Below, in pieces: positions 33,749 to 42,413 of a DNA stretch of 64,000 nt. Numbering within the stretch: position 1 is the stretch's first letter; the number at the start of each line of letters is the position of its first letter. A program made the translations under genes and the position numbers. Source of the stretch: Ahniella affigens (GTDB lineage: Bacteria > Pseudomonadota > Gammaproteobacteria > Xanthomonadales > Ahniellaceae); NCBI RefSeq assembly GCF_003015185.1, contig NZ_CP027860.1, positions 4,867,001 to 4,931,000 on the forward strand, in the 5' to 3' direction. The notes under the pieces were generated by a model, which had not been told where the DNA came from, searched no databases, and saw only the letters and a program-made list of their open reading frames with translations.

Positions 33749-36328
33749 ATGAGAAATATGAGTGGTGCTTTGGCTAGGAACATGCTCGCAGTCGGGATCC
33801 GATCTGCGTTGGTTGGTTTGTCTTTGACGGCACTGAGCGCGACCGCGCTTGCGCAAGAGCCTGCAGCGACTGAGGACGAGGACAAGACGCTGGAAGTGGT
33901 GTCGGTACTCGGAACCCGCAGCACCGCCCGATCGGCGACGGATTCGGCGGTGCCCATCGACATCATCAACGCCGAAGAACTGCGCAATCAAGGCGCCACC
34001 GACGTGCTCGACACGCTGAAGGTGCTGGTGCCCTCGTTCAATGTCAGCACGATTCCGATCGACGATGCGGCGACCTTGATCCGCCCCGCCAACCTGCGTG
34101 GCTTGCCGCCCGACAACACGCTGATTCTGGTCAACGGCAAGCGTCGGCATCGCTCGGCCGTCATCACCTTCCTCGGTCATGGCCTCTCGGACGGGTCGCA
34201 GGGTGTCGATATCTCAGTATTCCCATCCCTGGCGCTCGATCAGGTCGAAGTGCTGCGCGATGGTGCGGCAGCACAGTACGGCTCCGACGCCATTGCCGGC
34301 GTGATCAACTTCGGGCTGAAGCGCCTGGGTGAAGGCGGCCAGCTGGAGATTTTTGGCGGCCAATACTACGAAGGCGATGGCTTCGCGAAGCAGGCCTCCG
34401 GCCAGGTTGGTTTCCCGCTTGGCGCTGCTGGTTTCGGTACGCTGACCGCCGAGTGGCGCGAAGCCGATGCCACCTCGCGCAGTGTGCAGCGCGACGACGC
34501 CGCTGCCGCCATTGCCGCAGGCTATCCGAACGTGCCAGACCCCGCACAGATTTGGGGTTCGCCCGAGGTCAAGGATGATGTGAAGGTCGTCGGGAACTTC
34601 GGCTGGAAGGGTGAGAACGTCGAAGTCTACGGATTCGGCAACGTCTCGCAGCGCGAGACCGAGGGCGGCTTCTACTACCGCAATCCGACCACGCGCGGTG
34701 GCGTTTACTCCAACGATGGCGGCCAGACGCTGTTGGTCGGCTCGCCGAGCGGCAACACCGTGTGTCCGACCATCAACCTTCGTGACAGCGCCGGCAACCT
34801 GATTCCGTATGCTACGGTCGCCAGCCAAGTCGCGGCGCTGCCCGGCGATTGCTTTACGTTCCTCGAATTGTTCACGGGTGGATTCACGCCGCGATTCGGC
34901 GGCAAGATGGAAGACGTCGGGTTCACCGGCGGCATCAAGGGCACGTGGGCCGGCGACTGGTCCTGGGACCTGAGCGGCACCTACGGCAATAACGACATCG
35001 AGTTCTCGATGGTGAACACGGTCAATGCTTCGCTTGGCCCGAATCAACCAGCCGGCTTGGTGTTCCGTCCGGGCTCGAACGAGCAAACCGAGCGCATGTT
35101 CAACTTCGACGTCCACAAGGCGTTCGAGAAATTCAATTTGGCGCTGGGCGCCGAACTCCGCAACGAGGAGTTCAAAGTCGGTGCGGGTGATACGGCGTCC
35201 ACGGCAATCGGTCCGCTGACCGAAGAAGGATTCAGCATCGGTTCGAACGGGTTCCCTGGATTCAACGCGCTGACCGCAGGAAGCTGGGATCGTGACAGCT
35301 GGGCGCTCTATGGTGACCTTGAGTATTACGTGACCGACCAGTTCTTACTCGCCGGCGCCGTTCGCCACGAGAACTTCGATGATTTCGACAGCACCACAAA
35401 CTGGAAGCTGACGGGCCGCTACGACATCAACGAGAACTTTGCGTTGCGCGGCGCGTTGAGCACGGGCTTCCGAGCGCCAACGCCTGGCCAAGCGAACGTC
35501 AGTCAGGTCACCACTGCGTTCATCGATGGCGAGTTGCGCGACACGGCCACGCTGCCGCCCACGAATGCGATCTCGGCGTTCTACGGTGCCGAACCGCTGA
35601 CGCCGGAAGAGTCGCAGAATGCGTCGTTTGGCTTCGTCTGGGACGGTGGCCATTGGCAGTTCACCGCTGACTACTATCACATCCAAGTTGAAGATCGCAT
35701 TGCACGCAGCACCGACTTCACGATCACGGATGCCGATCGCGCTGCACTGCTGGCGGCGGGCCAGACGTTTGCCGCGTCGTTGAGCCGCGTGGGCTTTTTC
35801 GTCAATGACTTCGACACCACCACGCAGGGTCTCGACCTCGTGGCCAACTTCGATACCGACCACTTCGGCGGCGAGACCAACTACGCCGTGGCGTTCAACT
35901 GGAACGACACCGAAGTCGACGATTTCACGCCAGGCATCATCAGCGAAGCACGCATCAAGAAGCTCGAGGAATCGCTGCCCGGCACCAAGGGCTATTTCTC
36001 GGTTCGTCACGACCGCGGCACTTGGGATGTACTCGTGCGCCTGAACTACTACGGCTCCTGGTACGAAGACCATCTGGATAGCGATGTGGTGTCGATCGAA
36101 GACGGCGGCTTGCCGATCTATGAAGGCAGCGCGTTCACCGTCGACCTCGAAACCGGCTGGGAATGGGAATCGGGTCTCTATGCCCGCATCGGTGCCCAGA
36201 ACCTGTTCGACAAGACGCCAGACGACAATCCATGGGGCGCGGCCGTTGCCGGTGCCGCGTATCCCGTGCACTCGCCGTATGGCTTCACGGGCGGTTTCTA
36301 CTACGCCCGCGTCGGCTGGAAGTTCTAA
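33749..36328 (+). CDS. TonB-dependent receptor
   Basis: An 859-residue outer-membrane receptor. After the signal peptide (ALVGLSLTALSATALAQ) comes a plug domain: GTRSTARSATDSAVPIDIIN, LVNGKRRHRSAVITFLGHGL, LDQVEVLRDGAAAQYGSDAI, AGVINFGLKR. The rest is a 22-stranded barrel pattern ending FYYARVGWKF with the usual terminal aromatic residue. TonB-ExbBD drives uptake; substrate not predictable. The start at 33749 follows GGGGA; upstream in-frame ATGs precede no signal peptide. The segment YGSDAIAGVINFGLK is typical of receptors in this order. A strong hairpin follows. Confidence 0.92.
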   Translation: MRNMSGALARNMLAVGIRSALVGLSLTALSATALAQEPAATEDEDKTLEVVSVLGTRSTARSATDSAVPIDIINAEELRNQGATDVLDTLKVLVPSFNVSTIPIDDAATLIRPANLRGLPPDNTLILVNGKRRHRSAVITFLGHGLSDGSQGVDISVFPSLALDQVEVLRDGAAAQYGSDAIAGVINFGLKRLGEGGQLEIFGGQYYEGDGFAKQASGQVGFPLGAAGFGTLTAEWREADATSRSVQRDDAAAAIAAGYPNVPDPAQIWGSPEVKDDVKVVGNFGWKGENVEVYGFGNVSQRETEGGFYYRNPTTRGGVYSNDGGQTLLVGSPSGNTVCPTINLRDSAGNLIPYATVASQVAALPGDCFTFLELFTGGFTPRFGGKMEDVGFTGGIKGTWAGDWSWDLSGTYGNNDIEFSMVNTVNASLGPNQPAGLVFRPGSNEQTERMFNFDVHKAFEKFNLALGAELRNEEFKVGAGDTASTAIGPLTEEGFSIGSNGFPGFNALTAGSWDRDSWALYGDLEYYVTDQFLLAGAVRHENFDDFDSTTNWKLTGRYDINENFALRGALSTGFRAPTPGQANVSQVTTAFIDGELRDTATLPPTNAISAFYGAEPLTPEESQNASFGFVWDGGHWQFTADYYHIQVEDRIARSTDFTITDADRAALLAAGQTFAASLSRVGFFVNDFDTTTQGLDLVANFDTDHFGGETNYAVAFNWNDTEVDDFTPGIISEARIKKLEESLPGTKGYFSVRHDRGTWDVLVRLNYYGSWYEDHLDSDVVSIEDGGLPIYEGSAFTVDLETGWEWESGLYARIGAQNLFDKTPDDNPWGAAVAGAAYPVHSPYGFTGGFYYARVGWKF

Positions 36329-36343
36329 GTACGCTTGAAAACG

Positions 36344-36375
36344 CTGGGGTCCGCAGTAGTTGTTGCGGACCCCAG
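36344..36375 (+). terminator. Hairpin terminator after TonB receptor
   Basis: Perfect 12-base stem CTGGGGTCCGCA/TGCGGACCCCAG with an 8-base loop, 16 bases after the receptor stop. The T-run is weak (TTCAGGTTT), so termination may need other factors. Confidence 0.65.
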
Positions 36376-36668
36376 TTCAGGTTTAAGTTGGTTGGGTCAA
36401 GCCGGTGATTTGAATGCTGCGGTCGATTGACGAACGCCCGGTCGCGAGCACCCGGTCCTGATGCCATGAACTTCCCCGATACTTGCAGCTTCGCAATGAG
36501 GCATCGTCATCTCACGCGCCATCATCGCGATGGGGCTGTCGGACTGACCAGCTTCGCGCAGCATACACAGGCAGAGCGAAATGGCGGATCTCTGAAAATC
36601 GCCTGGGAAGTTTCTAAGTTGGTGCGCGTCCGCGACTGCGTTGCTCAGACATCACGTCGAGAGGGGAC

Positions 36669-36971
36669 TCATTCGGTCGAATAGAAGTCGACAACGTGAC
36701 CAGCACGATCAATTTCGACTACGTAGCCTATCCCGAACGTATCGAGCGATTCGGATAACTCGTACTCGTAGCGGCAGCCTTCATCACGGATTCGAACCTC
36801 TGCCTGCTTCCGGAATTCCCTGCTGATCTTTTCCCCGTCTAGATACGCCTCTGCAATAGCAACGATCGTGACGTGGTCGAGGGGAGGGCCGTCACAACCC
36901 TGGCGCAGGCCCTTCGAGCAAGAGCAGAGCAGCAGACTTATGAGCACCGTTGCCACATTGCGCTGCTTCAT
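36669..36971 (-). CDS. Small lipoprotein
   Basis: A 100-residue protein with lipoprotein signal MKQRNVATVLISLLLCSC. The mature part (VAIAEAYLDGEKISREFRKQ, CRYEYELSESLDTFGIGYVV) is compact and has no recognised family; size and position in a toxin region would suit an immunity protein. The start at 36971 has AGAAGGA upstream; the ATG at 37061 is not preceded by one. Confidence 0.6.
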   Translation of the reverse strand: MKQRNVATVLISLLLCSCSKGLRQGCDGPPLDHVTIVAIAEAYLDGEKISREFRKQAEVRIRDEGCRYEYELSESLDTFGIGYVVEIDRAGHVVDFYSTE

Positions 36972-37054
36972 CAAGAGCTGGTCCTTCTGCCGTTTTTCCG
37001 TTTCTGTTCTGTGTCGCTGGAACATATTTGCGAACTCGATATGCGGCTTCATCT

Positions 37055-37085
37055 TCGACAATTGTTGTGCGTCCAGTCAATCGCC
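37055..37085. repeat. Short dispersed repeat (copy 1 of 3)
   Basis: TCGACAATTGTTGTGCGTCC, closely followed by AGTCAATCGCC. Similar stretches lie at 37115-37146 and 38996-39027, all in the same orientation, close to small lipoprotein genes. Role unknown. Confidence 0.5.
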
Positions 37086-37114
37086 GCAATCTTGGCACCA
37101 GCTGCTCTTGCGAT

Positions 37115-37146
37115 TCTGACAGTTGTTGTTTGTCCACTCGATCGCT
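37115..37146. repeat. Short dispersed repeat (copy 2 of 3)
   Basis: TCTGACAGTTGTTGTTTGTCC then ACTCGATCGCT; related to the copies at 37055 and 38996. Written here in two parts of 20 or fewer bases plus one: first TCTGACAGTTGTTGTTTGTC, then CACTCGATCGCT. Confidence 0.45.
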
Positions 37147-37206
37147 CCCCCAGGGTTTCAATCGAATCGAACTAGGATTTTCCGATTAGCGCTTCCCACA
37201 TTCCGC

Positions 37207-37620
37207 TCATCTCACTGGCCCTCGTGTCTCCTCCCTTAGTTGACCTCTCTTTGCGCAGTCCGCATGCGACAAAAGGATCTTCTGTAGACCGTCCGGCTGC
37301 GCAACTACCTGATCAAATTCATCGATGAGATCGAATAGCGTGTCTACCGCCACTTTGTGCGCATCGGGGCCCCTATTGAGCTCGGTCCACGGCGAGCGCG
37401 ATTTCGGGAATGCCAGATCCAACACGAGCGCCGTCCAGCTGAGATTGCCTCCCTTACCAAGTTTTAGAACCAGCCATTCCCGAAAGCCAAGTAGCATGCC
37501 ACCCTCGCAGGCACAGTCGTAACCACTGACGAAGGATGTTACGGTTTCATACCTCTCGTCCATCAGGTACATACCTAACAGGTGGCGCATGCTTCTAAAA
37601 AGGTTCGCGTGGTGTCTCAT
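37207..37620 (-). CDS. Candidate immunity protein for adjacent toxin remnant
   Basis: A 137-residue cytoplasmic protein (begins MRHHANLFRSMRHLLGMYLM; later REWLVLKLGKGGNLSWTALV, DTLFDLIDEFDQVVAQPDG). Its ATG lies 9 bases after the stop of a C-terminal toxin fragment (37630), and its ribosome site (TGAGG) overlaps that stop. This spacing is the rule for polymorphic toxin-immunity pairs. No family is recognised; the immunity role is inferred from position only. Confidence 0.6.
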   Translation of the reverse strand: MRHHANLFRSMRHLLGMYLMDERYETVTSFVSGYDCACEGGMLLGFREWLVLKLGKGGNLSWTALVLDLAFPKSRSPWTELNRGPDAHKVAVDTLFDLIDEFDQVVAQPDGLQKILLSHADCAKRGQLREETRGPVR

Positions 37621-37629
37621 TTTGGTGCC

Positions 37630-37850
37630 TCAGGAACCAAAGTTAAGGCCATCGGGGTATCGCCATAGCCTCTTGTACTCCTCGATTGGAAGGCCTTGGT
37701 GTCCAGTTGTTAAGTCATATACCCTGCCATTTTTCACCACTACGACGTGGTGACTCCATCCCCAATCATGACCACGAAAAGACCCAACGCTTCGAACCCT
37801 TGGATCAATAGGTCGAATTCTGACAACAGTCGAGAATCCTCGAGCAAGTC
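37630..37850 (-). pseudogene. C-terminal remnant of a polymorphic toxin
   Basis: A minus-strand frame with no start codon ends at 37630 and reads, toward its end, GSFRGHDWGWSHHVVVVKNG followed by RVYDLTTGHQGLPIEEYKRL and WRYPDGLNFGS. The sequence is clearly protein-like and resembles the C-terminal toxin tips of RHS/CDI-type proteins, with a W-x-x-HHVVVVKNGRVYD strand and a P-IEEYK-LW helix seen in papain-like tips; this assignment is tentative. Its 5' part runs into the IS110 transposase fragment and is lost, so the gene is dead. The exact junction is between about 37750 and 37850. Confidence 0.6.
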
Positions 37851-38345
37851 TGGAATGGCTGCGATCACCTTCTTCCTGGACTTCGCCAAGACAATCCCAT
37901 ACTCCGCCAACATGCAGCGAATCACGTTGATCAGCGCGGTTCGATTTGCAACCAAACGCTCTCGCGCACGAACCCGAAGCGCCAAGTCCTGCTGCTGCAG
38001 CGTCTTCACGGGCACCGCATGCAAGTCAGGGCGCTGGCACGCTTCGGCAATTGCCAGCGCATCACCTGAATCGTTCTTCTGAACCCGCGTAAACGCCTTA
38101 ACGTGCTGCGCCGGAATCAGCCGGACCTCAAAGCCAAGCGCCTGAAACTCGCGACCCCAGTAGTTCGACGAACCACAAGCTTCCATCGCGATCAGTGTGG
38201 TGGCCGAATCGTACTGTCGAATCACTGCAAGCAGGCGATCACGCTTAACGGCCACATTCTTGATCACACGGCTAGGCGGTACTACTTCGCAGACCTGGAA
38301 CACATTCTTGGCAAGATCAATGGCGACAATTCGAGTACGATTCAT
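37740..38345 (-). pseudogene. IS110-family transposase, N-terminal fragment
   Basis: 201 residues beginning MNRTRIVAIDLAKNVFQVCE. The DEDD catalytic core of IS110 is visible: Asp in AIDLAKN, Glu in AMEACGSSNYWG, Asp residues in QKNDSGDALAIAEACQ. The frame diverges after IPDLLEDSRLL and stops at 37740, where normal IS110 enzymes would continue for a further 120-150 residues with the serine-containing Transposase_20 domain. So it is truncated at the 3' side, inside the toxin remnant. A fragment matching the missing C-terminal part lies at 40934-41164 but on the wrong side to be the same copy. Confidence 0.85.
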
Positions 38346-38449
38346 GACGGACGCTCCTGATGGTTGACTTGCTAGGACAGCACCTCAAGTCTGGCGCAGC
38401 TTCGCTGACGCCGCTCATCAGGGGCGTCCATCTCATCATCCATGTATTT

Positions 38450-38554
38450 CCTTGGCGGGGAGTTCAGGTGATCTTGCCATTCCGCAAGTGCCGGCGCATT
38501 GGCTGAAATCTGAGATTGGGGTCAGAAATATCTGAATTGCTGGGAGTCCTGTAT
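38450..38554. repeat. 105-bp direct repeat R1 (solo copy)
   Basis: Ungapped match to 42414-42518, with about 8 differences in 105 bases: starts CCTTGGCGGGGAGTT, includes GATCTTGCCATTCCGC, GCGCATTGGCTGAAATCTGA and ends GTCCTGTAT. The other copy is the 5' leader of a Y1 transposase gene, so this is probably the stranded end of a second such element. A second TGTCCTGTATATGCCCG follows at about 38568. Confidence 0.8.
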
Positions 38555-39056
38555 ATGCCCGGCTGGGTGTCCTGTATATGCCCGTGTGGAGTTGGTGACC
38601 GGCATGCGTGGAATGCGCAGAGCGGGAACTTATCTGCGTCCAGTCGCTTCCGCTGGTCGGTTGGATACAGCCTGGCGCGTTAGGTGTATCGAAGCGCAAT
38701 GGCGTTCTGAAGCACTCCACAAGTTGCAAGACCGCTTCACAGATCCCAAGTCATGATCGCCGTTTGGCGACACCGAAATTCTGGGCCAAGGCTGATCAAC
38801 ACACTCACGCCGCAAGCTGCTGTGAGGCGTCATCACCCTTGAGGGCAACTCCGAGTGTGACTGCAAATTGACCCGGTTATTTTCTCGCCAAAGCTCTAAG
38901 TCCCTGAGTCTGTGCCTGATCGGAGCTCGGCTGGACCTGCTTTCGCAGATCAGTCCTGAGCAAATTGCGACCATCGCCCCCGCTGCGATTTCATTTCCGA
39001 CAATTGTTTTGTGTCCATTCGACCGCCCCTTTTCCATGTTCGCGGAAAATCAACTC
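38555..39056. other. Gap without supported gene
   Basis: About 500 bases between R1 and the lipoprotein at 39057. Only short open frames without family resemblance. It holds the third copy of the short repeat (38996-39027). Confidence 0.5.
38996..39027. repeat. Short dispersed repeat (copy 3 of 3)
   Basis: TCCGACAATTGTTTTGTGTC then CATTCGACCGCC; related to the copies at 37055 and 37115. Confidence 0.5.
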
Positions 39057-39536
39057 TTACTGAAAATCGGCTTCGCCAGCATGTCCCTTTATTGACCTGA
39101 GATACAGAACTTGCTGGTGAAGTGAGTTTTCCTCGACCTTGAACAAAGCTTCCAACTCGACAGTCTGAGAATCAAACTTCGTCCAGTTCTCATAAGAACG
39201 ATCGAACTGAGACAGATCCTTCTCATCCTCAACGGCACCCGGAAAATACTCAACCCAGACACAAGAGTCACCACCACTTGAAGTCCGTTCGTCGCACAAT
39301 TCTGACTGTTCGAACCCTATGTGGGCCGCTCCGACAACTCGCAGAAGACATCCATCCAGCGCTTTGGCATTCGCTAGTACATCGCCGACATGGATTCCTT
39401 TTTGACCCAAGTAGCAACCGTCCAATTGCCTGGGTTCAAAATTGCCACAAGCTGTCATGACAGATAGCAAGATTCCAAACAAAATGACTTGCCTAACCCT
39501 TATCGCATGAGCAACCTTCTCGGCTGGCATCATCAT
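39057..39536 (-). CDS. Small lipoprotein
   Basis: A 159-residue protein with a lipoprotein signal (VRQVILFGILLSVMTAC, lipobox MTAC). The mature domain has six cysteines' worth of short segments such as DGCYLGQKGIHVGDVLANAK, DGCLLRVVGAAHIGF and GGDSCVWVEYFPGAVE. No family is recognised. The ATG at 39536 follows AGAGG; upstream in-frame starts have no signal peptide. One of several small lipoproteins in this accessory region. Confidence 0.65.
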   Translation of the reverse strand: MMMPAEKVAHAIRVRQVILFGILLSVMTACGNFEPRQLDGCYLGQKGIHVGDVLANAKALDGCLLRVVGAAHIGFEQSELCDERTSSGGDSCVWVEYFPGAVEDEKDLSQFDRSYENWTKFDSQTVELEALFKVEENSLHQQVLYLRSIKGHAGEADFQ

Positions 39537-39616
39537 CGATCTGTTCCTCTTTTCCAGTGTCCCAGTGATATTTTCTATGTGTCCGTAGGTGCCGCCCATG
39601 TGATCATTCCTGCGTA

Positions 39617-39641
39617 TGACTAAACCGGGGCGTCCATCGAT
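39617..39641. repeat. 25-bp inverted repeat, left arm
   Basis: TGACTAAACCGGGGCGTCCA continuing TCGAT; its exact reverse complement is at 40480-40504. The arms flank the lipoprotein gene 39737-40330. Its core GGGGCGTCCATC also occurs at 38421-38432 beside R1. Confidence 0.85.
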
Positions 39642-39736
39642 TTCCACGCTCGTTCAGCCGGTGCGTTTCGAGTTGCTCGCGCCCTAATAACTTCATGCTG
39701 CGTCTGGATTGGAATATCTGTGAAGTACGGAAGTGA

Positions 39737-40330
39737 TCACAGGTCGCTGTGTGGCAGGGCCATCGTGACCTGTTTCCAGCCGGGCCTCATTGCTACCACT
39801 GTTGGCAAGGTCTTGAACGTGCAGGTCTCAGTTCGTAGTGACTTAATTGTCACGAGGTAAACTTCACCATCCTTCAGCGCCCAAACCGTGCGTGAGTCTT
39901 GATCCAAGAAGTAGTAAGCGAACTTTGTCGCGCCCTTTTCTTTTTCTTTGCCCCAGTTTGGCGTAAAGTCGGTTCGCTTTGAAAGGTCTTTCGCGTCAAA
40001 CTCGGCAACGGACATCGTTTCCCCAGAGCGCGAGACCAAGCTTACCTTGTAACGCGCTTCGCTGCCTTTCGGCCAACAGTCTGACAAGCTCGAAGAGACT
40101 AGGAATCCTAGGTAAAGTCGTTCTGTTTCTGTTGGCCTCAACACTGCCTTGATCTCCCAGTGCGGCTCATTTGAGACAACACCGAGTTCGAACCAATAGC
40201 GATACATCACGCTATCTGAGAGTGGTCCTACGAGTCTGGCTTCCGGAGTTTCGCCCCAAGGTGAAGGTTGGATTTCATCGCTGCAAGCGATGACCACTGC
40301 AGAGAGAGCAACCAGAAGTACCTTTCTCAT
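39737..40330 (-). CDS. Lipoprotein within inverted-repeat cassette
   Basis: A 197-residue protein with lipoprotein signal MRKVLLVALSAVVIAC. The mature part (RYWFELGVVSNEPHWEIKAV, LRPTETERLYLGFLVSSSLS, YFLDQDSRTVWALKDGEVYL) looks like a small beta-rich domain of unknown family. It is enclosed by perfect 25-base inverted repeats, suggesting it was delivered or mobilised as a unit. Confidence 0.65.
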   Translation of the reverse strand: MRKVLLVALSAVVIACSDEIQPSPWGETPEARLVGPLSDSVMYRYWFELGVVSNEPHWEIKAVLRPTETERLYLGFLVSSSLSDCWPKGSEARYKVSLVSRSGETMSVAEFDAKDLSKRTDFTPNWGKEKEKGATKFAYYFLDQDSRTVWALKDGEVYLVTIKSLRTETCTFKTLPTVVAMRPGWKQVTMALPHSDL

Positions 40331-40479
40331 ATGATGTTACTAAGGCGATTGGGATGGCGGCTCTGAATTCCACCCTGGATTGAAACCGACTCCACCGGAC
40401 GGCGAAGGATTCTTGCAGCACGTCTCGAAGAGTGTAGCTGCGAACGTGTTGCTGTTGGGACCGTGGGGGATTGGCGGAC

Positions 40480-40504
40480 ATCGATGGACGCCCCGGTTTA
40501 GTCA
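40480..40504. repeat. 25-bp inverted repeat, right arm
   Basis: ATCGATGGACGCCCCGGTTT continuing AGTCA; exact reverse complement of 39617-39641. Confidence 0.85.
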
Positions 40505-40607
40505 AGAGGTTTCTGACCTGAACTTTGATTCTGTCGTTGTGATTTCGGTGTTTCCGAGCAGCAGCATCCGTGCCGGAACGGTGTCGCCGGAGCTTAATGG
40601 GTGCGGA

Positions 40608-40656
40608 GCATGCTGGGCGATCAGCGGGCGCCTATGTCGCCCGCCGACCAGCATGC
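40608..40656. other. Large nested hairpin next to IS110 fragment
   Basis: Outer stem GCATGCTGG/CCAGCATGC (40608-40616 and 40648-40656) and inner stem GCGGGCG/CGCCCGC (40624-40630 and 40638-40644) with a 7-base loop. It lies about 280 bases beyond the stop of the IS110 C-terminal fragment. It could be a terminator-like hairpin or part of the structured non-coding (bridge) RNA of an IS110/IS1111 element; sequence alone cannot decide. Confidence 0.5.
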
Positions 40657-40933
40657 AGTGATTCGTTGAGGGCTTGGTTGTCGCGGTTAGGTCAGGGTCC
40701 TTGGTGTTGATCTGGTTTCTGGTTGACGAGAGTCGCACTGGTCAGAGGGCAAGGGGTCACGGACATCGATTCGGCGTCTTGGTGGCGGTTGATCGCCGCG
40801 CCATGGTGAGATTCGGGAGTCCCATGCTGCCTTAACATCCAGACGGTCTTGGGGAGACGCTGGTCCACCACAGGCTCGGCATCGGACATGACCTTGATTC
40901 ACCACTGTCAGTCACGCTCCGTCGGTGAATGGG

Positions 40934-41164
40934 TTAGGCGAACGCCTTGTTAAGGTCGAAGGGTTGGTGATTGTGCAGGATTCGGAACACGATCCTCGCG
41001 AGTTTGTTGGCCATCGCGACGATTGCGCGCTTGTTGCCGCGTCTGACCGCGACCGCGCTGATCCAGCGCCTCATGGCATCGTCGTGTTTGTGGCGCCAAC
41101 TAAAGACCGCTCGGGCACCATGGATCAACGCGGTTCGGACTGAGCGGTCGGGATTTGCGGACAT
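40934..41164 (-). pseudogene. IS110-family transposase, C-terminal fragment
   Basis: 76 codons reading SANPDRSVRTALIHGARAVF, then SWRHKHDDAMRRWISAVAVR and NKRAIVAMANKLARIVFRIL. This is the Transposase_20 end of IS110 enzymes (R-x-LIHGARA and ALANK-ARI motifs). The N-terminal DEDD part is missing; similarity stops close to 41164, where the flank CATCCATGTATTT also occurs beside R1 at 38438. Not co-linear with the N-terminal fragment at 37740. Confidence 0.8.
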
Positions 41165-41429
41165 CCATGTATTTCGCCAGGCCGGCTAGGTGCGGCGATT
41201 TTCCCGCGATCGGGAGTCGAGTGGTCGGGCCTGCGGTCGAGTCCGCAGTGAGCGCTTGCTAACCGGGGCGAAGACGCGCCGGCTTCGGGTCACAGCGCAA
41301 TGCTGCACGCGCACCTGTCAGCGAAGTAGGACTCGACGGCTGCCTACCGAATGGCCTGCGTGAACGGAACAGCGCTCAGTGCGCTCCCGTTGGAGATTGC
41401 GTGGGTGATCGAGAAAGGGCCGGTGCGGG

Positions 41430-42401
41430 TCAGACCGCCATCGCTCGCCAATAGGCCCGGCGCGCCAGCCCATACCCCACCAGCCAGTGCCGATGCGTGT
41501 TGCGGGCAAACTGAATCAGTCGGTCCAAGGCGCCCATCGCGGTGACGCGGGGCGTCCCGAAGCCACGGACTTGGTCATCCCATTGCTTGGGGTCGATCTT
41601 GAGTTCAGCCAGGATGGATCGCGTGCTGGCGGCGATGCGGCCAGACTTGTCTCGATGCCATTGGCGGCCGGTGTCGTCCACGAGTTGCAGATAGGCTTTG
41701 TTGCTGAGACTCATCGCCTCCTGCGGCATGCCAGCGATCGGCCGAACCGGTTGGAATCGTATTAGCTCTTTGGCCCGGATCTTGACGACGCGTTGGTAAA
41801 CGCCGGTGTGCTTCGACTCGATGATTTTCTCGGACATCTTCGCCCGAATCGCGTTCAAGTCGGTGTAGACCATTGCCGCGAACAAGGCGCGTTCGTCAAC
41901 TAACGCCTGGGCTTTGAATCGACCTTCCCAGAACCGCCCGGTACAGTCGTCCTCCCGGTTGGCCTGCCGCGCAATCGGCTCGGCGAGGCTCCGCATAAAC
42001 CAACTTAAACTGCGCAGCCGATCCCGATACGTTGCGACCCGCTCCGGTGCCGCAGCGATGTTGGCGATTCGCGCCTTCTGTGCCTCCGGATCGTCGGAAC
42101 CCGCGAACACCAGGCACCAGCGCCGAGCGACCTCTTCATCCGACCATTCCTGCGCGGCCACCGCATCGACCTTCACCACCACATGCAGATGATTGCTCAT
42201 GACCGCATAGGCGTAGATCGAGACTGAATAAGCCTCGGCCAGCGCCATCAGCCGATCCTCGACCCACTGGCGGCGGTAGTCGTAATTCTTGTCGTTGACT
42301 TTGTCGTAGCCACATAGCCAAGCCCGACGAACACAGCGGCTGACGCAGTGGTAATAGCCTGAGCAGTTGGTCGGAACAGTTCGTTCGCGCGCTTGTGGCA
42401 T
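41430..42401 (-). CDS. Y1 (HUH) transposase, REP-associated/IS200-like
   Basis: A 323-residue Y1 transposase. The HUH metal motif is in AYAVMSNHLHVVVKV. Downstream are RFWEGRFKAQALVDERALFA and AAMVYTDLNAIRAKMSE, the latter matching the Y-x-(D/E)LN-x-(I/V)RA helix of REP-associated transposases (RAYTs), which act on single-stranded ends and lack a second ORF. It is longer than classical IS200 enzymes (about 150 residues). The ATG at 42401 follows AAGGAAGG. Its leader is R2, which is duplicated at 38450, consistent with a mobile 5' end. Confidence 0.85.
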   Translation of the reverse strand: MPQARERTVPTNCSGYYHCVSRCVRRAWLCGYDKVNDKNYDYRRQWVEDRLMALAEAYSVSIYAYAVMSNHLHVVVKVDAVAAQEWSDEEVARRWCLVFAGSDDPEAQKARIANIAAAPERVATYRDRLRSLSWFMRSLAEPIARQANREDDCTGRFWEGRFKAQALVDERALFAAMVYTDLNAIRAKMSEKIIESKHTGVYQRVVKIRAKELIRFQPVRPIAGMPQEAMSLSNKAYLQLVDDTGRQWHRDKSGRIAASTRSILAELKIDPKQWDDQVRGFGTPRVTAMGALDRLIQFARNTHRHWLVGYGLARRAYWRAMAV

Positions 42402-42413
42402 CGTGTTCGCCTT

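Noticed and set aside
38436-38729. 97-codon minus-strand frame over repeat R1
   Set aside because: Its sequence is the translated repeat, also readable at R2 (42414-42518); it is not conserved as a protein.
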